Assembly: GCF_947242115.1 (NCBI RefSeq)
Contig: NC_074723.1
Location: 14,495,001-14,559,000 of the forward strand
Direction: 5' to 3'
DNA length: 64,000 nucleotides
From: Biomphalaria glabrata
Lineage: Eukaryota; Mollusca; Gastropoda; Planorbidae
Position numbers and translations under genes: made by a program. Shown here in pieces: positions 11,095-21,900 of this stretch (positions are counted from its first letter, which is position 1; each line of letters begins with the position of its first letter). The notes below the pieces were generated by a model. It had not been told where the DNA came from, searched no databases, and saw only the letters and a list, made by a program, of their open reading frames with translations.

Positions 11095-13160
11095 CAGTGG
11101 TCTTCAACCTTTTTTGGCCTACCGCCCCCTTTTCGTACTTTTTCTTTTAAAAAATCAGCCAGCGCCCCCCTCTTAGAAAAACACTTATAAAGAAGCGTGA
11201 GAAGGCACATTTGAACAAAATATTTTTTTATTAATTTTTTAATTTTTATGCTGTCAATAACACTTATCCCGCATGGGAGACGACCGCATGCCAAAGGCGA
11301 TCTTCTTTGGCAGGCTTAGAGTAGGAAGGAGTTACAGAGGTGCCCCTCCCCCGTAAACGCTATAAAGATGCCCTTACTGGCATAGTGAAAAGTAACTGGA
11401 AGCATTCTCTGGTAGCAGATGGTTTCTAAGAGAGACAGTTGGGGAGCTCTCACAAAAGCAGCGCAACAAACATTTGAGACTCAAAGAAAAAACATTATTG
11501 AAGACAGGCGCAGAAGACGGAAAGAAAATTTAAATAGACCGCCAGCAGACAACGGCTTTGTCTGCATAAAATTCTGGAAAATATGCAGGTCGAAACTAGG
11601 TTTGCGTAGTTATGTGAAACACTGCACTCAGCCGTATTCTTCGGAATAGAAGGCAATACCAATATAATCATTATACAAAAATTGTCAATTAATTTGTTGT
11701 GATTACACACAAAAATTAATCTGATTGTTATGACTTTCTTTCAAATCCTAAGAATAGTCCCCTTTTAAATTTTGGAATATTAGGGCCTACTGTTTTCAGG
11801 TGTAATTGTAAAGTACATTTCTTTCCTTGCAGTCGAAGGTTGGTTTCATTTATTTGCGTTAGATTCCTACCATGAAGAACCATTTTTTTAGCCAGCTTTA
11901 AGTCACCGCCAACAGTTGAACAAAACGAGCAATAACAAACCCCTTTCGAAATCCAGCGAACTTTACAGTTTACAACAAGAGTCTAACATCTTTTTCATCA
12001 TTTGTTTCTCAAAGCTATTGAAGGATGAGATTATTTTCTGCATGGGTTTCTATTTTGTTTACAATTTTTATAATTAGATTCAAATAGAAATGAAATTGCG
12101 GGCTAAACTTTTCTTAAGATGTTGCCTGTGTATCAAAACTCATAAGGTGAATAGTGAATAGTTATGTTCTATATTTCTATATTACTTTTGAAGCCATTGT
12201 CCAACCATTGATTGTTCTATATATGTCTTTATAAGCTACATAACAAGACAATTTTGAAATAAAATTTCATCACTAACAGAAAAAATGTCTTTTTTGTAAC
12301 ATATGTTAAAAAAAAATAATTTTAGTTTTAATCACTTTTCAAACAATATCATAAGACTTTAAAAAAAGCTATGCATTTTTCTAAGAAGCCATTAAAACAT
12401 ATCATGCTTTGCCGTTTTTTTTAAATACATATATTGTTTAATTGTAGATTTTTATAATTGTTCATGAACATTCTTAAGTTATTTTTGGACATTGCTATGT
12501 TCGTGAAGCCGACTTGGTTTCATATAACCTCATCTGAAAATGCCGTCATTCAAAGTAGATCATTGGAATACTTTTTATCTAGTGGCAATTCACTTAAGCT
12601 CTTAACACTTCCAGCGAGTTGTGGTAACAACACTTTGTCAGTTTTTTGTTTTAAAAAAAAGGTAAAAAAATTCTATTAGAATGTTAGCTTTAAAGTTTTT
12701 TCCAATTAACGTTTACATATCAATATATTAACATATGTAGATAAAATAAACTATAATCTAAACGGCGCATTACCTACTTTGTTCATCAAATCATAAACGT
12801 TTACGCGCGCAATATCTAAGGACACTAGATACCCTACAATTACAGCAAAAGAGTAAGAATTTAAAAATAGAAAATGGGATTCCCGAAATCCATTTTTAAC
12901 GTTGTTTCTGTTCTTAAATTAGAAGCCAGCTAACTAGAACTTGTCTCTATGTAGTTTGCCAGCTTTAATGTTGAAGGATATTTTAACATTTCTTTTGTTC
13001 AGTGCACCTTAAGTTTTTTCTTTCCCCCTTTATGTCCAGCGCCCCCTTACCACCCCCTATTGTGCCCAGCGCCCCCCTACCGCCCCTTTGGCTCCCAGCG
13101 CCCCCCAAAATCTCGAAAACGCCCCCAAGGGGGCGATATCGCCCCCGTTGAAGACCACTG
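11095..13160. mobile_element. hAT-type non-autonomous DNA transposon, 2,066 bp
   Basis: The ends CAGTGGTCTTCAAC and GTTGAAGACCACTG are perfect 14-bp terminal inverted repeats. Each is flanked by CTCTAGAG (11087-11094 and 13161-13168), an 8-bp target duplication that fits the hAT preference for T at position 2 and A at position 7. This octamer is itself a palindrome, so the repeats could also be read as slightly longer. Subterminal DNA is rich in GCGCCCCC blocks on both sides. The interior is AT-rich and shows no transposase. A LINE 3' end lies inside at about 11260-11650. Confidence 0.85.
11260..11650 (+). pseudogene. LINE C-terminal fragment nested in hAT element
   Basis: The + strand reads HLSRMGDDRMPKAIFFGRLR from about 11260, then after a stop and frame change RYKDALTGIVKSNWKHSLVA. 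After another change, a frame from 11419 gives SWGALTKAAQQTFETQRKNI, EDRRRRRKEN and a degenerate zinc-finger tail (VCIKFWKICRSKLGLRSYVK). This order (RMP-K---G-L, RYKD-L, FE--R, RRRRKE, Cys-rich tail) is the region after the reverse transcriptase in a widespread non-LTR retrotransposon group. The Cys-x2-Cys pair of the finger is lost, compared with the intact version at 46.2 kb. It stops at a TAG near 11647. Confidence 0.7.
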
Positions 13161-13257
13161 CTCTAGAGCTTATCCATAAGATGCTACTAAAAACAGGGAC
13201 TCATTATCTTTTACTTGCTGTAATAAATGGAGTATTCTATGCTATATTCATTAAAAA

Positions 13258-13494
13258 AAATTCCCCTTTCAGACCATGTGATGGGCAGACGATGTTTAGG
13301 TCATGTGGCCTTCAGTTAACGAAGGTGTCATGTTTCCAGCAGAACGATCAAACACTTTCACTTTTCCCCAACGATTGTCAGGTACCCATTAGAGATCCCA
13401 AAATTAAAAATCCCAATCTTGACCAGGGTTTTAAACCCGGGACCCACCAGTTCAGAAGCCAAGCGCTTTACCTCTCAGCCATCGCGCCTCCCTA
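13258..13494 (-). mobile_element. tRNA-derived SINE, near full length
   Basis: On the minus strand the head reads GCGCGATGGCTGAGAGGTAA followed by AGCGCTTGGCTTC, an A-box-like region. GGGTCCCGGGTTTAAAACCC follows and covers the B box (consensus GGTTCGAATCC, here mutated to GGTTTAAAACC). The body continues with AAGATTGGGATTTTTAATTT, TAATGGGTACCTGACA, TTGGGGAAAAG, ATGACACCTTCGTTAAC and a 3' part ending GGTCTGAAAGGGGAA plus an A/T tail. The 3' part matches the SINE piece at 26.2 kb. Transcription by RNA polymerase III is the family expectation; the box decay suggests a dead copy. Confidence 0.75.
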
Positions 13495-13499
13495 TACTG

Positions 13500-14430
13500 C
13501 ATGCTCAGTGCGAAATGTTTCAATCACTTTTATAGACAAGATGGGGGAAGGGAAATCTGGGCGAAGGTTTCCTCTCAGCAAACACACACACACACAGCTC
13601 GAGTTAGGATTCGTACTCAAGAGCCCCTGAAATGGTGCCAAGCTGTTTTCGTCACTCACCCACACATTTCGCCATTTTTCTTACAAATTTATATTTCGCT
13701 TAGATCATATTGCTTTCTTTATCGTATCAGCGGGGAAGTTTATTTTCTGTTTAAAACCCTTCGTTGATAAATAGTGCCTATATGACTAAAAACTTTAGCT
13801 ATCAAAAGGCTTTCATACTTCCCATGCTATGTAATTATTTACAAGAAGGAATGTTCTTACATCATCTTTCTTTTACGTTCATCCATCAGAGTCTCTTGCT
13901 TTTTACACGTCAACATTTTGGGAAGACCACGGCAGACATGGAATAGGCTTAACTTCACAAGTCTATACTTATACGAAGTTGCCAAATGTGTCGTTTTATA
14001 AATAACAATTTCGCTTTGAAGGAAATATTGTCAGTAAACATCGGGTTCTTTATTCTTCTAACGATTGATGGAAGAGTGTAAAGAGAATTTGGCGCTGTCT
14101 GTCTTTAATTGCTTATAAGGATGCTCAGTGTCCCTCAGAATACTTTATAGATATACAGATCACTTGTAGATGTCGAGTTTATATTTTAGATTGACGGATT
14201 CAAGAACCACATTAATGTCTTTGCTTCTGTGATGCACAAACTACGGCCCGCGGTCTATATCTGGGCTCTGTTGCCATGATATCCGGCATCTTGAAACTCA
14301 TTTACACAGTGTATAGTAAGGTCACAGTAACCTGCATCGGATTTGACGATTTTTTTATTCCTGTTGTGCTCAAGTGACAAGATTTCTTTGTTTGAGACTC
14401 AAAGAAATCCTTCACCAAACTGGGACTTGG
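13500..14430. other. Unassigned sequence
   Basis: No recognisable gene. A hAT-end-like word with ACGGCCCGCGG occurs near 14246, but no matching opposite end was found. Confidence 0.4.
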
Positions 14431-14434
14431 TCAC

Positions 14435-14690
14435 TTCATGAGGTTAGGACAGAACGTAACATAAAGTCTGCGGGGCATGTCCTCCGAAGGGAGTAAACTA
14501 CGCATACCAAGAGTTGCGATGACATGGGGGCCACTACGGGGAAATCGCAAACAGGGACGTCCTCGTATACTTTGGCGCCACGCTTTCATGAAGGACCTCA
14601 GAGCAGCGGACACCAGGTGGGAAGAGGCTTCAACATCACCAGTTACAGATCTTTATGGAGGCAGCTTGCTGCCCAGCGCGCCGAACTCGC
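14435..14690 (+). pseudogene. LINE C-terminal fragment
   Basis: The frame from 14477 reads RIPRVAMTWGPLRGNRKQGR, PRILWRHAFMKDL and RAADTRWEEA. A single frame change then gives RSLWRQLAAQRAELA and a stop TGA near 14690. 'GHVLRR ... RIP--A--W-P-G-RKQGRPR--WRR-FMKDL ... W-E----A-DR--WR-L-A' is the typical post-polymerase tail of a non-LTR retrotransposon ORF2. The upstream GHVLRR block is present near 14475 in a neighbouring frame. Only the 3' end survives and nothing upstream resembles polymerase motifs. Confidence 0.7.
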
Positions 14691-14739
14691 GTGAGGCTCT
14701 AGGTCTAATTCTAAGTAAGCGTACGTGACAGGTATGTCG

Positions 14740-15385
14740 GAAAATTCACGTTGTCCCCGGGCCTTGGGAGGTTCGGTATCGCTAGTTAACGTGATAGCCA
14801 AGAATTTCGTATTTTAGGCAGTCCTCGTGGCTAAATTAAGGATGTGCCTTATATATGTGACTCCTATTGTTCTCTTTGGGTAGAGAATAGTCAAAAATAT
14901 TTGAATGTAATATATTAAGAGTTAAAACGCTCAACACTGCCTTGTTTAAATACGGACGATGGTGATGTGTGTTAGAATTGCACCCTATTCACATACCATA
15001 ACGTTCAGGCACAACCATGCAACAGAGAGACTGGAGAGTAAACACATAATGCAGCAGCGAGTCTGTTTAATAATAAGCGACCAAGGCCGGCAGTGTTGGC
15101 TTCAAAAGTAAACAAAACCAAGGCCTGAAGACTGGCGTGAGTCGTTTGAAATCACCCACTCGCCCATACATAGACACGTGAGTTCATGTCTAGTAGGTCG
15201 CAGTGGAAGAAAGGGAGGAAAAACGAGAGGTGTTGTATGTGTGTGTGTGTTTGTTCGTATGTATGCATGTATGTGTGTGTAGGAATGTTTGTGTGTAGGA
15301 ATGTTTGTGCGTAGTAATGTTAGTGTGTAGTAATGTTAGTGTGTATGAATGTTAATGTAAGCTTGTTTGTATGAACGTTAGTGTT
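14740..15385. other. Unassigned sequence with GT-rich stretch
   Basis: From about 15235 the + strand becomes TGTGTG-rich with repeated AATGTTTGTGTGTAGG and AATGTTAGTGTGTA words. No gene is visible. Confidence 0.4.
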
Positions 15386-15389
15386 GTGC

Positions 15390-15510
15390 ATGTTTGTATG
15401 TATTCGTGTTTGTGTGAGTATGTTTGTTTTCGTGTTTGTGTGAGTATGTTTGTATTCGTGTTTGTGTGAGTATGTTTGTATTCGTGTTTGTGTGAGTATG
15501 TTTGTATGTG
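15390..15510. repeat. 26-bp GT-rich minisatellite
   Basis: Four copies of a unit containing TTCGTGTTTGTGTGAGTATG. The word TGAGTA recurs at 15415, 15441, 15467 and 15493, which is exactly 26 bp spacing. Confidence 0.9.
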
Positions 15511-16325
15511 CTAGTGTGTATAGTCATCGAAGTAAATTGTTAATGGAAATAAAATGCACTTCCGTGTTGGCTTCACTTTAACATGTTTGGTCTCAATCTG
15601 TTCTCCACATATGTGCATTATTCGCTTCTACTGATGATCAATACAAAATGATTACTTATCAGGATCAAGATAATCAATACACCTACAAGGTTACGCTAGC
15701 TTAGCTGTCTGGAGATAGACCACAAAAAGGGTCCAATTAGAAGCAGGAAATTTTTTTTCCTATTTTATCCCATATTTGTCTGCTGTGTCATGAAGCACCA
15801 AATATTCTTGTTTAGACCGAGTACATGCTGAGATGTGAACCACACCAAACAGTCGACCAATGAAAGAGTTGACCAATAACTATGAACTGACCCACGTATA
15901 CTGAGATGTATGTAAATGGCATTGTTTATAAGGATATAGTCATAAGAAAAGAATGAACAGGTCATCGCATCTGGTAGAAGTTTGAGAAATGGAATCACCA
16001 TTAAAAATAATCCTTCAGAAATGAACACTCTTTGTATCCAGTCCACATCGCATCCACTACAACAGGTGAGGACAATGAGCGAATTTTGAACACGTGATCT
16101 TCAAGACGAAAGCCCCACATGCATGCCAAAGCATAATGCTTAATTTACGATTGAAAACTAATTTTTGGTCAAGTTAACCAACTATAAATCTGGGTAAAGG
16201 GTTTCCGATCTGCCTTTAGTCGATAGTTAGACTAGATATTTTTGCCACTGTTACACACCCCACAAGGTTTATAAGTCAGTGCATATAGATGTTAAATACC
16301 TAACAGAAATGCTTTTATCTTTTAA

Positions 16326-16357
<32 letters not shown>

Positions 16358-16880
16358 ATGCTCGCTCGCTCGCTCTCCTTCACACATGACACACCTAATT
16401 GACCATCGACGCACGGACGCACCAAACAAAACAAAACACCGGCTGAGTGTTCATTATTCATCTCTAGCTTTAATATTCAGGAAAAATAAAAATTTGATTG
16501 AGATTTGGTCTCATAAATCTTGTTGCAGTCAAAAGTATCGCTTATTTCATACTCTCATAAACAAACGTAGAATTCACATTGACACTGGCTGATACCAATT
16601 GTAGTTGACTGATATAAAAGATACGAAACTGTTTTTTTAACAGCTGCAAAGATCTAAACGTTTATTATTCATGTTTCTGTGAAAAGTTTAAAAAACAAAA
16701 GAGTAATCAAGTAATCAAGGATCATTGAGAACGGCCCTTCCTGGACTTTTGAAATTTAAACAATAATTTGTTAAATATCCAGTTTAACTAATGACCACAC
16801 ACTGACTATCCTTTCTGTAACCTTAGAAATTTGTTGGAGCGAAATTGCTAACTCTTTCACTACTTTGTGACACCTTTTGT
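15511..16880. other. Unassigned sequence with CT microsatellite
   Basis: A (CT)n run lies at 16329-16357, followed by a GCTCGCTCGCTCGCTC stretch. No gene or element boundary could be supported. Confidence 0.4.
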
Positions 16881-16881
16881 A

Positions 16882-17967
16882 CCATAGATAATCTGTTGAA
16901 GCCATAGATAATCTGTTGAAGCCATAGATAATCTGTTGAAGCCATAGATAATCTGTTGAAGCCATAGATAATCTGTTGAAGCCATAGATAATCTGTTGAA
17001 GCCATACATAATCTGCTGAAGCCATAGATAATCTGCTGAAGCCATAGATAATCTGTTGAAGCCATAGATAATCTGTTGAAGCCATAGATAATCTGTTGAA
17101 GCCATAGATAATCTGCCATAGATAATCTGTTGAAGCCATAGATAATCTGTTGAAGCCATAGATAATCTGTTGAAGCCATAGATAATCTGTTGAAGCCATA
17201 CATAATCTGCTGAAGCCATAGATAATCTGCTGAAGCCATAGATAATCTGCTGAAGCCATAGATAATCTGTTGAAGCCATAGATAATCTGTTGAAGCCATA
17301 GATAATCTGTTGAAGCCATAGATAATCTGTTGAAGCCATAGATAATCTGTTGAAGCCATAGATAATCTGTTGAAGCCATAGATAATCTGTTGAAGCCATA
17401 GATAATCTGTTGAAGCCATAGATAATCTGTTGAAGCCATAGATAATCTGTTGAAGCCATACATAATCTGCTGAAGCCATAGATAATCTGCTGAAGCCATA
17501 GATAATCTGCTGAAGCCATAGATAATCTGTTGAAGCCATAGATAATCTGTTGAAGCCATAGATAATCTGTTGAAGCCATAGATAATCTGTTGAAGCCATA
17601 GATAATCTGTTGAAGCCATAGATAATCTGTTGAAGCCATAGATAATCTGTTGAAGCCATAGATAATCTGTTGAAGCCATAGATAATCTGTTGAAGCCATA
17701 GATAATCTGTTGAAGCCATAGATAATCTGTTGAAGCCATAGATAATCTGTTGAAGCCATAGATAATCTGTTGAAGCCATAGATAATCTGTTGAAGCCATA
17801 GATAATCTGTTGAAGCCATAGATAATCTGTTGAAGCCATAGATAATCTGTTGAAGCCATAGATAATCTGTTGAAGCCATAGATAATCTGTTGAAGCCATA
17901 GATAATCTGTTGAAGCCATAGATAATCTGTTGAAGCCATAGATAATCTGTTGAAGCCATAGATAATC
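16882..17967. repeat. 20-bp minisatellite, about 54 copies
   Basis: Unit GCCATAGATAATCTGTTGAA, with a few point variants (ACATAATCTG, CTGCTGAA) and one shortened 14-bp unit near 17101-17114. The variant triplet (ACATAATC, then two CTGCTGAA units) recurs near 17005, 17200 and 17460, so blocks of about 10 to 13 units have duplicated. All three minus-strand frames are open with a 20-residue MASTDYLWLQQIIYGFNRLS period. This is a consequence of the unit, not a gene. Confidence 0.97.
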
Positions 17968-17993
17968 AGTCTTTGTTTTTCTTCGCCTTCAAG

Positions 17994-18246
17994 ACCAAAC
18001 ACAGACACTCAATTCTAAAGACCAAATACACAGACACTCGATTCTAAAGACCAAATACACAGACACTCAATTCTAAAGACCAAATACACAGACACTCGAT
18101 TCTAAAGACCAAATACACAGACACTCAATTCTAAAGACCAAATACACAGACACTCAATTCTAAAGACCAAATACACAGACACTCAATTCTAAAGACCAAA
18201 TACACAGACACTCAATTCTAAAGACCAAATACACAGACACTCGATT
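17994..18246. repeat. 29-bp minisatellite, about 8.5 copies
   Basis: Unit built from ACACAGACACTCAATT plus CTAAAGACCAAAT, with C[A/G]ATT as the only common variant. It lies 27 bp after the 20-bp array, which suggests a locally unstable region. Confidence 0.97.
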
Positions 18247-18249
18247 CTT

Positions 18250-19315
18250 ATGTCCATATGTTAAAATTACTCTCGGTTTTGGTTGATCAATCTATACTAT
18301 TTTTCTGTCTGTTCTGTTTGAAGATCGATCTTTAGGTACAAAACTATAATGTACTTGCTATCAAGGATGGAGTGTCTGACTCGATATAATTTCAACTGTA
18401 ACCTATTAGTTTGTCACTAAAATATTTATTTAAATATATCATTTTAGCAGTGGTGAAATACTAACACAAAGGAAACAGAACGCCATTCTAAATCCTCGTA
18501 ATGCTCTGGTGAGATTGATTGACATAGTAAAAACGAATTAAATGTCAGATCTAAATAATGACAGAGTGTTTTTAGGCTTCCCTTTAGAGCTCCATTGTTC
18601 AATGCTTTAAAGGCTACCCGGTGAGTAAATTACGAGTTTTTATGACAGAGAGTACAAATATTTATAGATAATATAGAGTCATTACTTCCCCGTAGTGACC
18701 TATTGACCAAGGCTGATATTAGTGAAACAAGATCCATTGTAGCTGAATGAACAGCAGACTAATGACCATTGTCCAACATATAATTGTGTATTTTTCTCAA
18801 AGTAATTTTGTTCCCATTTAGTCGACAGTTATGATTTCCTAGAGTGGCTCAAATGAATGAAGACAGCAATAACAGTGCCTAGTTTAAATGTTTGAATATC
18901 GCTCTACGTTCACTATTTAGTATTTAAGCAGTGCGGGGAAATTGAAATCGCGGGTTATGTATTCAATAGTTCATGAAGCCCCCCCCCCCCTTTTCTTTTA
19001 GTAGGTTGGAATAAACATAGAGCTCGTTTCTAAAACCCAACTAAATCTGAAATAACAAAACCATGAGCTATAAAGCGCGGGGAAAAAAAACATTTATTTT
19101 CAATATCTGTATATTATAGAATTTGAAGCTTTATAGATCTACTTGTGGAAATACAAAGGGTCGCATTCAAAATAATAATCAAGGCCTTCAGCTGGAGTGT
19201 TATGGGATGTGTGTGTATGTGTATTTCTGATGCAACCATGAGAAATGGTGGGCGGATGGTTTGGTTGCGTGGGCTGATTCTGATGAAACTACAAGCTGGA
19301 TTGTCGTAGTTCATA
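18250..19315. other. Unassigned AT-rich sequence
   Basis: Includes a C run near 18980-18990. No gene-like frame is supported. Confidence 0.4.
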
Positions 19316-19316
19316 C

Positions 19317-19559
19317 ATCTTGGTGTGAACATTGAATACTATCTTGGTGTGAACATTGAATACTATCTTGGTGTGAACATTGAATACTATCTTGGTGTGA
19401 ACATTGAATACTATCTTGGTGTGAACATTGAATACTATCTTGGTGTGAACATTGAATACTATCTTGGTGTGAACATTGAATACTATCTTGGTGTGAACAT
19501 TGAATACTATCTTGGTGTGAACATTGAATACTATCTTGGTGTGAACATTGAATACTATC
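19317..19559. repeat. 24-bp minisatellite, 10 near-perfect copies
   Basis: Unit TCTTGGTGTGAACATTGAAT plus ACTA. The copies are essentially identical, which points to recent expansion. Because 24 is a multiple of three, the + frame encodes an eight-residue VNIEYYLG repeat inside a 98-codon frame. There is no sign of a gene around it. Confidence 0.97.
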
Positions 19560-19569
19560 GTTTAACTGA

Positions 19570-21780
19570 TCATTATTTCATTTGTTTCCACTTCAAGGTA
19601 AAAGCTGGGTATATTCAATAATAAAAAAAATGATATTCAGTTTTGTTTCAAAGGTCGTCTGCTCCAGTTGTTTTCGAGTTCTACATTTAGAAAGTAATAC
19701 GTCTACTGTCGCCCACCCCTGGTTTAGTTTAGCAAGCTTTTTGGACTATAAACCAAAGACCTAGTTGCAACCGGGAAATATCACATATTATGCGTCCTAC
19801 GCAATGTGTTACAAAATATTTATGTGAAGTATCACATTGATTGGTAAAGCAGTATTGATTTCTTTAAACAGCATAAGATAGAGGTCGAAGATAACAGTCT
19901 TATTTTACCATAAGTTCAAAGATGGGTTAGTAAAGACTATTACACTCAAGGCCAGGGTAGGTTAAGTCTACAGCGTTTTCCTTTGATATTACTCTTAAGT
20001 TTGTCTGCTAGCCTTTTTTTAATTTAGATTATACTTAGATGTACATAACAAACAAAATCAGCTTTTAATTTGCTTAACAATAGAATAGTCATATAAGTAG
20101 CAACGCATGTATTTAACATTTCTTATAGAGTTTAGACATCGATATATATATATATATATTATAATACTAAACATAATAAACTAGAAATTACAATCAAAAT
20201 CACAGATTTTTTAGGTGACGAGAACTTAATAAAAATCTATCTTCAATAGTCTAGTACTACAGTGTTAAAAGCACTATTCCAAACTAGGCTTCAAGACATC
20301 CTAGATTTGAACTGGTGCTGTTACTTGACGTCCTGACATACGAGACGTCCTGACACATCGAGTCGTCCTGACACATTGAGACGTGCACCGTGTTTTACCG
20401 TTGACCAGGCGGCTAAGTGTGGAGGACATTATTGTAGACTGTCAATCACGTGACTCTCAGAGAACTTCCGGCCTTAAAGGATTGGGATATCGCGATTAGA
20501 AACATGTCGATAAATCGATAACAAAGCCCAAACGTGATTACATCACAAACTTGTAGATGCCATCATGTTTTACGTACCACGTGACTAGAGATTTTGTACA
20601 ATGTTAAAATTAACGTTAATTCATTAACAATCGATCACAGTGTCACTTGTGTATTTATAATTGGTTTTCAGGTACAGATACAAAATGGGCCTGCTTATGA
20701 CACAACGGGAGACTGCGGGTGGCGTCTGACCAAGAGAGCTGGGATTTATAGCTACATTGTACTGCCATTATGACTCGGGAAAGATCTAGTCAGGGTGGTT
20801 GTATGTTATGCTCTTCAGACTGCTATCATGCTTGGATTTAGTTCGGACTTAACCCATTGCCACCCTTCAGAAGGATTTGAACTAAGACGTACATATCTTC
20901 ATCTCTAATGGAACGTCTGAACCTTATTTAAAAAAACAAACAAACATGAACGGGTTTATTTAGTTCTAATTTCATTTAAAACAACAACCAAATGTTAAAA
21001 ACTTGTCAGAGAGTTGGTTCAAATCCTCATTACAGAAACACATTTCACATCGGTGCTGATATGGTAATTAATCAATACAATTTCTCTTTCTTTGGATTGT
21101 ATTATTTAGCTCTACGGGCTGTATTGAAAATGTCTGCGAGCCTGGCAAGATGGAGAACAGGATGACATATGTCAACTTCCAAAATTGATTTCTATGTTGG
21201 AAAGCAAAAATTTTCTTCTTTTCATGTTTTTTTTTCTCTATTTAATGATAGAGATTGAGTTGCAGGGGCGAGTCTTAAGGCTAGAGGTGAGGACGATCAG
21301 TGGAGAAAGAAAACTTAATGATGTGTGATGATTCTGAGCCAGAGAAATGGAAAGAAAAAAAATATTTTTTAGCATTTTTTAAATGATATCGTAGAACCAT
21401 TTATATTTTGCCTTTTTTTTTAAACAAATCAAAAAAATATTAAGAACAACTGTTCTTATTGAAGCTATTGATACATAGAAGCAAATTAATTAAAAATCAG
21501 ATTTTATTTAGTCCGATGTAGAGAATACGCAAATATTGATAAGCGAAATCTTTTCATGAAACAGAATTTAAACAAAAAAAAAAAAAGTAAACCATACCCT
21601 AAATAGAAAGAAAGTTTCGCAAAATCAAATTTTTTACGCTTTATAATTAATAAATGGCATCTCTATTTTAAAAAAATAGAACATTTTCTACATCGCCCCA
21701 ATACCGCCTTCCCAAAACAAAACAAAAAAATCCTGGCTAGGGGAATGTACTCAGAGTATATGAAAACTAGAGCTTTCCCA
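19570..21780. other. Unassigned sequence with short tandem copies
   Basis: A TA run lies at 20142-20160. At about 20326-20395 three or four copies of a 17 to 18-bp motif with GTCCTGACACAT occur. The rest shows no recognised gene or element. Confidence 0.4.
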
Positions 21781-21900
21781 GTGTGGCCAAATAGCTAGTA
21801 ATTCTTTTCCAAGAAAATTATTAGAGCTGTTTTTGAGAACCGTGTCCACCCAACTAGTATCCATGATTTAGCAAGCTGAATAGAGGAATCTAAAAATGCT
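21781..21900 (+). repeat. Dispersed repeat family B, copy 2
   Basis: Shows TGTGGCCAAATAGCTAGTA, AGAAAATTATTAGAGC, TGTTTTTGAGAACCGTGTCC and TTAGCAAGCTGAATA. The same order is seen in the copy at 32.2 kb (TGTGGCCAATTAGTTAGTA ... GTGTCCATAAGGATTTTGCA). Diverged, non-coding. Confidence 0.55.

Noticed and set aside
14227-14275. hAT-end-like sequence with ACTACGGCCCGCGG
   Set aside because: Only one possible end is visible. No inverted partner or target duplication was found within several hundred bases.
16771-18008. Three overlapping minus-strand frames of about 380 residues
   Set aside because: They are the three phases of one 20-bp unit and give the same 20-residue period. No gene can use all three, and none has flanking support.
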